Assembly: GCA_020796225.1 (NCBI GenBank)
Contig: CM036754.1
Coordinates: forward strand, 39,674,279-39,738,278
DNA: 64,000 nt
Source of the DNA: Arion vulgaris
Taxonomy: Eukaryota; Mollusca; Gastropoda; Stylommatophora; Arionidae
Reading direction: 5' to 3'
The position numbers and the translations under genes were made by a program. Position 1 is the first letter of the stretch; each line of letters opens with the position of its first letter. Under the pieces are notes generated by a model. The model was not told where the DNA came from and made no database searches. It saw only the letters and a list, made by a program, of their open reading frames with translations. Shown piece by piece: positions 13,101 to 22,100 of this stretch.

Positions 13101-16100
13101 GCTTTCATTTTCATCCTACGGAAAATGTTTTTAGTCTGTCATGCTGACAGTCAGTCCCCACACTTCCCCTTCCTTCATGTGTACAAGTTCTCTTTAATGA
13201 TCCGTTTGACGACAGATTGAGTGACAAAACGGAGGTCCGTTTCAAGTTGAGCATGTAACAGAACCATTGGCAGTTGAAATTTGATAAGAGTATGTTGCTT
13301 AGCTGCTGTCCAGGAAAAATTCATGAAAAAATATTAAAATATAATTCCTACAGTTTCCACCATCTTCAAAATTACATAGAGGAAGCCTCGCGTTGCTACA
13401 GAGCTAGTACGCTGTCGCTGAGATTTTCTTGTGTCAGAAAAAGATAAGAGCACAAATGGTTATTCACTGAAGTGCAATGATGATAGTGTCTAGATATTTG
13501 AACAACCTGTGTGGTGCCGGGGTCCGCAAGGGGAGCAAAGAATAGTACCACTGCAACCTACAAGGCATGCCGTAAGAGGCGACTGATGTAGGCCCTAGGG
13601 ATGCTACCCTAGTAAATAAAAAGAAGCACAGAAATCGGATATGTTGGCCTACTTGTGGGTGCATAACTGGCACAACGTACAATTCTCTTAGGCTCAGATC
13701 ACATACAAATCACACAGAGTGGTTGCCAAGTGGCCGATGTGGAGCGTTTGAAGAAGAAGATATTTGAACTGTGTGTAATAACAGATGATAGTTGAACTAT
13801 CAGGAGGCTGGTTCAGTGTGCAGGCAATGAACTGAATCACTACAAGCGTTAGCAATTTGCAGAATTACACTCATCTTTGTTCCAGACCAAATTGTCGTCC
13901 ATGGCAGTTAGAACAGACAGCCTGGCTGACTCTGCCACCATATCAAGGGGTCAGCCAATGGATAGAGCTGACATTCTGAAGCCCTCACAAAGTGTGGTCA
14001 CAAAGAGGATTTTCATTTGAACCAAATCCATGTCAACTGCTAGATTACAAGAGCTTGGAATCAAGGTTTAAGTGATCAGAAAAGAACAGCACAATAGATA
14101 TATGAGTAGACTCATCAACCAACATGATACAGGTATGGTTAGTCACTAGACGCTGTTGGAGATAACGTGAAGGTAATCGGAGCACATATGGTCCAGGGTG
14201 TAGTGAAGATATTACAAACTGAAACTGCTTCTTATCCTCTCTTAAGATCACCATGTTTTTTTTTCTTATACAGTCTTCACCTTCTCCAGCTTCTCTTCCT
14301 TACTTGTTGTGATTGTTGGCTAAGTTAGAGGTGTACATTTTCATTTATTTAATTTGTCTTTTTGTAAAGACACAAAAAATATTATGTACTATTGTCTTAA
14401 CACTTTCCTTAGGAAAAAGAAATATCAGAGGAGAGGACAGACTTTTCATTGGAATTCACCACCCAGCGTATGCATTCTTGGAAGGCCTGTATGAAGGACA
14501 AACAACCACAGAAGTAAGTCAATGTACTCATACATACTTAACAAAATTACCAGCAATGATGAAAACATTACAAATTTTGAATATTCTGATTCCATAATTA
14601 GCAACAACAGAGATTGTACAAAAGAAAATAACATGCACAGAATAAAGCCTGCTCAGACTGCACAGTGTATGTGTTCGACTGAAACACAGACTACAGAGCA
14701 CATCCAACAGTCATGTCCATCATACATACATCAACGAAACGAAACATGGCCTCATGAACGAAGCTTACAGAGCAAGCTATGGGAACTCCCAGAACTCCAA
14801 TTGACATGCAGCTTCATAGAGGCACCCATCTCATGATTTAGATGAGCATATGAAACCGAACGCAAAGAAGAAGAACAATTACAGCAGATTGAAGGAGATT
14901 ATATTTGAATCAAAAAATGGGTTAAAATATTGTTGACATAGAAAGACTTGTGATGAAAAACCGTACTGGAGGAAAGTTGTATGTCAAGCAGTCAAGAGAA
15001 AGACAATGGTATAATTAAACAGGAAACCTCTGAAGTCAGAGTAAGGTGTGCCTGAATGGCAAAGGATGATAAGGATAGTAAGCATTTACGCAAAAAGCAG
15101 TCAGATATGCTATATTAGTATACACCTGATTTCGGCCAAACAAAGAACATTAAAAAAATTTTGACGAAAGCTATTAGATTCACAAAATGCCTGTGTGTTA
15201 CCGCGGTTCAAAAGGGAGCAAAGGATAGTGACACTCACCTACACGGTAAGAGGCGACTGAGGTTGGGGCCTAGGAAAGCTACCCTAGTAAATAAAAAGCG
15301 TGCAGAAATCAGATGTGCTGATCTACTTGTAGGCGCATAACTGGCACAACGACAATTGCTCTTATGCTCAGATCACATACAGATCACAAAGAGTGATTTA
15401 ACAAGCGGTTGATATAGAGCGTTTGAAGAAGAAACATAAAGAACATTCAGTTAGAATGGAATGTCTGTAAGAGACAGAAGATGTTTAAAGGTTTATTAGT
15501 TCAGGTTTGGTTGTGAAGATGTCACTTGTGCTGATCTGATTTTATTGTTTCATTTCAGCCTGTACCTATAGACACAAAGTTGACACAAGGAATGGCAGGC
15601 AACGTTTGGTGTGATGACTACAATATAGAGAAAGATGGGTGAGTTTTTGTAGCAATAGATGGGGTGTGATGACTACAATATAGAGAAAGATGGGCAAGTC
15701 GTAATAGCAACATCAGTTTACAAAACGGTAAAGATAACATACACAAAATAATGCTAATATATTTTCCTCCAACACTTCACACTTAAGGCAAGCAGCAGAA
15801 AAGAAGGAGTTAATGTGCTGAGGTAAATATTAATACACATTTCGTAACCTATTGAACATAACTTTCTTATTTGTTACAGAGTTGTACCGACACCGTTGCC
15901 TGGAGTACCGGATATATATAACAACAAGTGTATGACGTAAGTTTCATTTCTCTTTATGTAGACACTTTGAAATTTATTGAGAAACAAAGAATGAAGTGGT
16001 TCGGCTGTTTAATAAGAATACAACCAAACTCCACTGTAAACAACATTCTATGGAACTGCAAGTTATATAGTTTTAAAACTAAATTACAAATTTATTTTCA

Positions 16101-19100
16101 ATTGCAATGTTGTATCAATGTTAACATATGACTAAAGACGGAGAAAGTAAGTTGAATGCATTTGAAACTCTGTAAAGAAACAATGTAATGAGTTGAAAAT
16201 AGTCACGTTGACATACAAATTCCTGCATGATTTTAAAAATTCTGTACTGCCTCCCGTACCGCTTTTCAGGACAGTGGGGGGTAACATGAGCCTGAGGAAT
16301 TTAATGGCCACATGGCTAGTGATGTCACCGCAAAACTGTTGTGGTTATGATTTTTCTTTATGCCCCAGACAGAAAAAACTTCTTTCTGACCGGAGTCGAA
16401 CTTGGGTCTCCTGAATGGGATGCGGCACCATAATTTATTCGGCCAGATGCTCCTTTCTGTATGAATAAGCCTGCGTAAGTGTCATGATTCCGGTTTTGGG
16501 ACATCCACATTTTCACTGAAACACAGACAGACAACAATAATTAGTTGAATATAATGAGATTCACCATACATTCTGAGATTCACCATACATTCTGAGATTC
16601 ACCATGCATTCTGAGATTCTCCATACATTCTGAGTTGACTCATACACTTTCATGAGATTCTACCAGACTTCTGAGATTCACATACATTCTGAGATTCACA
16701 TACATTCTGAATTCACATACTTCTGTTCCATACATTCTGATTCACCTTACATTCTGAGATTCACCATACATTCTGAGATTCACCATACATTCTGAGATTC
16801 ACCATACATTCTGAGATTCACCATACATTCTGAGATTCACCATACATTCTGAGATTCACAATACATTCTGAGATTCACCATACATTCTGAGATTCACAAT
16901 ACATTCTGAGATTCACCATACATTCTGAGATTCACCATGCATTCTACTGATGTCTTCCACAGAGTGTGTTATCATGATCTGAAGTTTGACTCAGATCACC
17001 TGTTCAAGGCTGTAGTTTTACCAGGAGCTGTGTAAGTAAACTTAATAACAGAAGTAGTTATGTATACAGGTTTATATTGGGTAATACTTCTTCTTCCTTC
17101 TTCGTTTCACTAGATTGAGATTTCGGATTCTTTAATAAAGGCAGCCGTCTGCCTCAGATTATCAGCCACGCCATACAGTTTGTCTTGGACGCTGGTGTAA
17201 GTGGGCCACCTCTTCTCAAGTTTGCATACTGGGGGCAGTTCCGTAGGATATAATTCCTATGATTTGTGCTGACCTCTTCTCGCAGTAAGTTTTGTCCAAC
17301 CTCGTGATGGTAGTTCTGACATTCTTACTGCGTGGCTAAATCTCCGAGGCAGATTGGCAACCGTAGAATCCGTTATCCCATTCCTCATTGTGAGGGTCGT
17401 TGCACCATGTTATGCGCCTTACGGCCTGGTGCATCCGTTTTCTGCAAGCATTTGTTTCGGGTTAGCATTCCCAGCGGATACATGCATCCGATCTCATCCA
17501 GACCTCCTTAGTCACCTCTTACGACATGCGTGGCAGGTAACAGTGGTTCTATTCTTTACACCCCACATTTGGGCCCCGGTAACCACTCGGGCGATATTGG
17601 GAATACGATGTTAGGCCCCATGTTTTTCATTGACTATTGGCACGCAGTGGGTGATGTGGTCAACATCACGCCGTCCATCATACATATACTTTCCAGTTAT
17701 TTTTCTGGTACCCAATTAAGGCTGGGTGACCTTTGAGCCATAACGGTTAGAAAAATGTCTCGCCCAATGTTTACTTGAACCCAGACCTTAAGACTAAGAA
17801 GCGAGTTTGTTAACAACTATACTACTTCATCTTCATGTAGGATAAACACATATCTGAATTTTGGTCAAGATTATGAGACTTGGGCAGCCCATGTGGAATG
17901 CATTTACTGTCTTCTTCTTCTTCCATAAGTACTTGGTCCATCACCTCTAAGTCGGAGAAGGCATACCTGTATGGCGTGGGACACTGATAAAATAGAAAGT
18001 ATGCTTTCACACAAAAATCTGTCAGAGGTGCCATACCCTGACTATGCCTGAATTCATAGCGGGTCAAGATAGAATAAGAAGTGCTTGATCTATGATTTCC
18101 TGGAATAGAGTGCTCAACACACTGGATTTGTACACAGCAACCAGGGTGTTGACAGTCAGCATGCTATCTATCCATGTCTGTGCCTGCTGGCATTAGCACT
18201 CAGGGATCACATAACTTTCGGTCACCAACATCTTTACTCTTTTTTCCAGACTAAGCTTTACTATAATGTAGTTTGAACTGTTATATGATCTGTTTCATGG
18301 CGTTATGCTATGAGTGTCAAATCTAGACGCTGCCATCAAATTATAGAAGAAAATTAGTCATGACAGAGATGAAGTAACTGCAGAATACTGGAAGTAACAA
18401 GAAGAGACTGATTTTAAAATGAAGAGATCAGAAAAATAGTGTGGGTACAACACTTGTACTCAACTTCATCAAGAAACAACAAAGTAAATGGCTGGGCCAC
18501 AAAAACATCCAACGGACAGTGTGCCTCAAAGAACAATGCTACTCAGATACAGTGATAAAAAATGAAAGATCACCCTTGCGAAAGATGACCCGCATAAATA
18601 ACAGGCAGTGAAAGACACCATGTAACAACATGAGCCCGTTCTAGAGGTTAGGCAACCCAGAGTTTGGAAAGAAGAAGAGTTTAAAGTGTTAAGTCTATCT
18701 TTAATCTTCCTTATTACTGAGCTTTATTATAATATATTTGTGTTCTACTCTTTATCAATATAAGAAAAACTGCAGTAAACTGTGTAGCAATGACAAAACT
18801 TGTAAAAACAAGAATACTGACATGTTTTGTTTTTACATGTTTTGCAATTGTTTTAAATTTGCTGATTTTAAAAACTGTCATCATACTGCCTGTAATACCG
18901 CTTTTTTGAACGGTGTAGCATTGAGGGGACATGAGCATGTGAAATTTAATGGCTAGTGGGGGGACTGCCTAGAGTAGTTGATAGTAGCTCGGTCTGCTAG
19001 CTGTGAGACGCCTCATAGCTCGGGTTTGAACCTACTGTCCGGCATTTGTTCGAGTCCCCTGGTCTTACTCAGGACGATAACGTGAGTACCTCTGAAGTAG

Positions 19101-22100
19101 GAGAAAATCTGCCTGTATGGCGAGGGAATACTAATTACGAGTACATTGAGCACACGGCTGCCAGTGTAAAGTAATTTACAATGTGCATGCTGCTGCCATT
19201 GTAAGAAATTGGAAAACGGATTTTCACGCAAAAATCAGTTTCAGAGATGAAACTTCGTCTGAGTTGAAAGCGGACGAAAAAAAAAGAAAAATGGCTAGTG
19301 CAGTCAAAGCGCAACTGTTCAAGTGAGGTTTTTCTTTATGTCCCAGACAGAAAAAACTATGTGGCTTTACCTGGAATTGAACCCGGGTCTCCTGAATAAA
19401 ATCCCACACTCTGATCCAATCGACCAGATGCCCCACTTTTTAATTTGAACTTGCATGTATTGTGTGTACATATATGTTATAACTGTGTTGCAGTATGCAC
19501 ACTGAACTCTTACTATTAATATCATCATTTAGAATGCCAGCACCAACTCTCAAAGCTGATGACTGGAATAATAAAAACCCTAACCAGCGGTACAGACCTC
19601 AAATTGGGTTCCAGCCTAACAGTGGTTACCGTGACAACAAGGATATGTCTGCTGCCAAAAACATGATCAGGTAAACCTTTGTGTTACTACTGCTGCTGCT
19701 GCTTCTTCTTCTTCTTCAGTGTACCAGCACAATTTTGTATTCTTGTACTTTAATAAAATACCATGTAGTCTTTTTGGTTTTTGTTTTTTTCCGCTGTTCA
19801 ATGTCTACACAATGAGTCCGGTTCTCTGGATGTATGTTGTTGTGTTTGTTAGTTGATCAAGGCTTCCAAACAGCTTTGCAGTGATGTTTGTCTTTTTATG
19901 TTCTTGTCGTCATCAGCATCAAATTGCTTGTCCTGAGCAGAACTTTGCCATCTTAACAGTCCTTTGGAATTTCTCTCATAGGCCAGATGTCCCCTTTTTT
20001 GCAGCCATCATGTTCAAACCATCAGTTACATCTTGAATCCATATTCGCCGTGGTATTCCTCTTTGCTGGGATGCCTCCTTCCATAATGGTCTTCTCCAAC
20101 CCTTTGTGTCTCTTAATATGTCCAAAATACTTCCATTTTCTCATTATTTTTTTGGGTAGCTTCAATCCACACGTGTGTTGCCGGGACTCAAAAGGGGAGC
20201 AAAGAATAGTAACAATGAGACCTACAAGGCATGTCGTAAGAGATGACTACGGTATGGGCTTAGGGGAAACTGTTACCCTAGATAACTGGCACAAAGTACA
20301 ATTGCTCTTAGGCTCAGATCACATACAGACCACAAAGAGTGGTTTAACAAGTGGTCGATATGGAGCGTTTGAAGAAGAAGTAGCTTCAGTCAGTTGTCTT
20401 TGATTTTGAGTTATTTCTGGATACATCTATTTGATCTCTTCTCTGTCCATGGCATACAGAGGACTCTTCTGTAACAATTATTTTCAAAAACACATATATG
20501 TTTCGACACTATCTTGTTTTCTTCTCTTCCACAATTTACTTCTTTATAGAAGTGTTGGGGAAACTGATCATGTGTGTGCTTGATATAAGGCACTTTGTAA
20601 GCTGATATTCATTTTCATAAGGCTGTTTTTGATGCCGTTGCTCCATCTTTTCCATGGTCTTCCTCTTGTTTTGTACTCGTTAGACTTTTTCTGGGTGGCT
20701 CTCTGTGGTAGGCGATATCAGGGCATTCTTGTCAGGTGTCCAAACCATTTAATCTGTTTTTTTTATGAATTGTTGACTGGTTTGCATGAAAGAAAGAAAA
20801 GGAACCCTTTCATACCTCGTGGTATATAGGTCAATACAGTGTTAGTCCTGTATTTTTCATTGACCGTCGGCACACGATGGGTGATGTGGTCAGCATCACG
20901 CCGGCCGCCTTTACTTTCCCAGAGCATGTCTGGTACCCAGTTGAGGTTGGGTCGACCTGAGAGCCGTCACGGTCTGGAAAAATTCCACGCGCATTGCGGG
21001 AGCTGAACCCAGACCACCAGCCTTGCGGAACGAGTTCACCAACAACTACGCTACAGTGGCTCTCCGGTTTGCATGACTATCTTGTTAAATGTCTGTTAAT
21101 AGTTGAATACACAAATTCTATTTGTAATCTCCCTTGTGCCATCTATTTGATGTCAGTTTAGTGATCTCATGTTTATTATGATAGTGTATGTGTCAGAAAA
21201 TTGAGGTTTTCAAACTGTGGATATACAGTTTAGTTGAATGAATCACATGAAAGGAAAGTATTATCAATATAAGAGAAGACTGCCATAAAACTATGTAGCA
21301 AAGGCAAAACATGTAAAAACAACAAGGTAATAGTTTTACAAAAACCAAGACACTGTGACATTTTCACCAAAATTTGTGGCTCACTGTCTGTTGGTAATCT
21401 GCTTATGTCACCAAACCATTTAATTTTCTATTGCTTGATAAAGTTCAGTATTGATGTTGTACCCACTTTTTGTTTTAATTTCTAAGTCTCTTCTTGATAC
21501 TCTCAGTATTCTGCGTCAACAATTCATCTCTGTTCTGACTAGTTTTCTTCTATCGTTTGATGTCAACTTCCAGGTTTGACACTGATTGCTTAGTGTAGGG
21601 AGAAAGATTGTGTTGTACAATGTACTTTTAGTGTTCATAGTGACATGCTTGCATTTCAAAATTGGTGACATTTGCCATATGATTTGATTTGTTTTACTGC
21701 ATCTATGTTGGTTTTAGTTAGTTATTCTTCCACTTGGTTAAAAAATTCTCCCCATATCTGTAGTCTTTAACTTGATAAAAATTGTGTCGTATACTTTACA
21801 GGGCATCACCATCAGCCATAGTAAATGTGTCACCGATTTTCTAATCACCACTTATACATAGTAGTTTGCCATTACTTTCTGAATTGTGAATTTTATTTTT
21901 GCATCAGCCACAGTAAATGTGTCACCGATTTTCTAATCACCACTTATACATAGTAGTTTGCCATTACTTTCTGAATTGTGAATTTTATTTTTGCATCAGC
22001 CACAGTAAATGTGTCACCGATTTTCTAATCACCACTTATACATAGTAGTTTGCCATTACTTTCTGAATTGTGAATTTTATTTTTGCATCAGCCACAGTAA

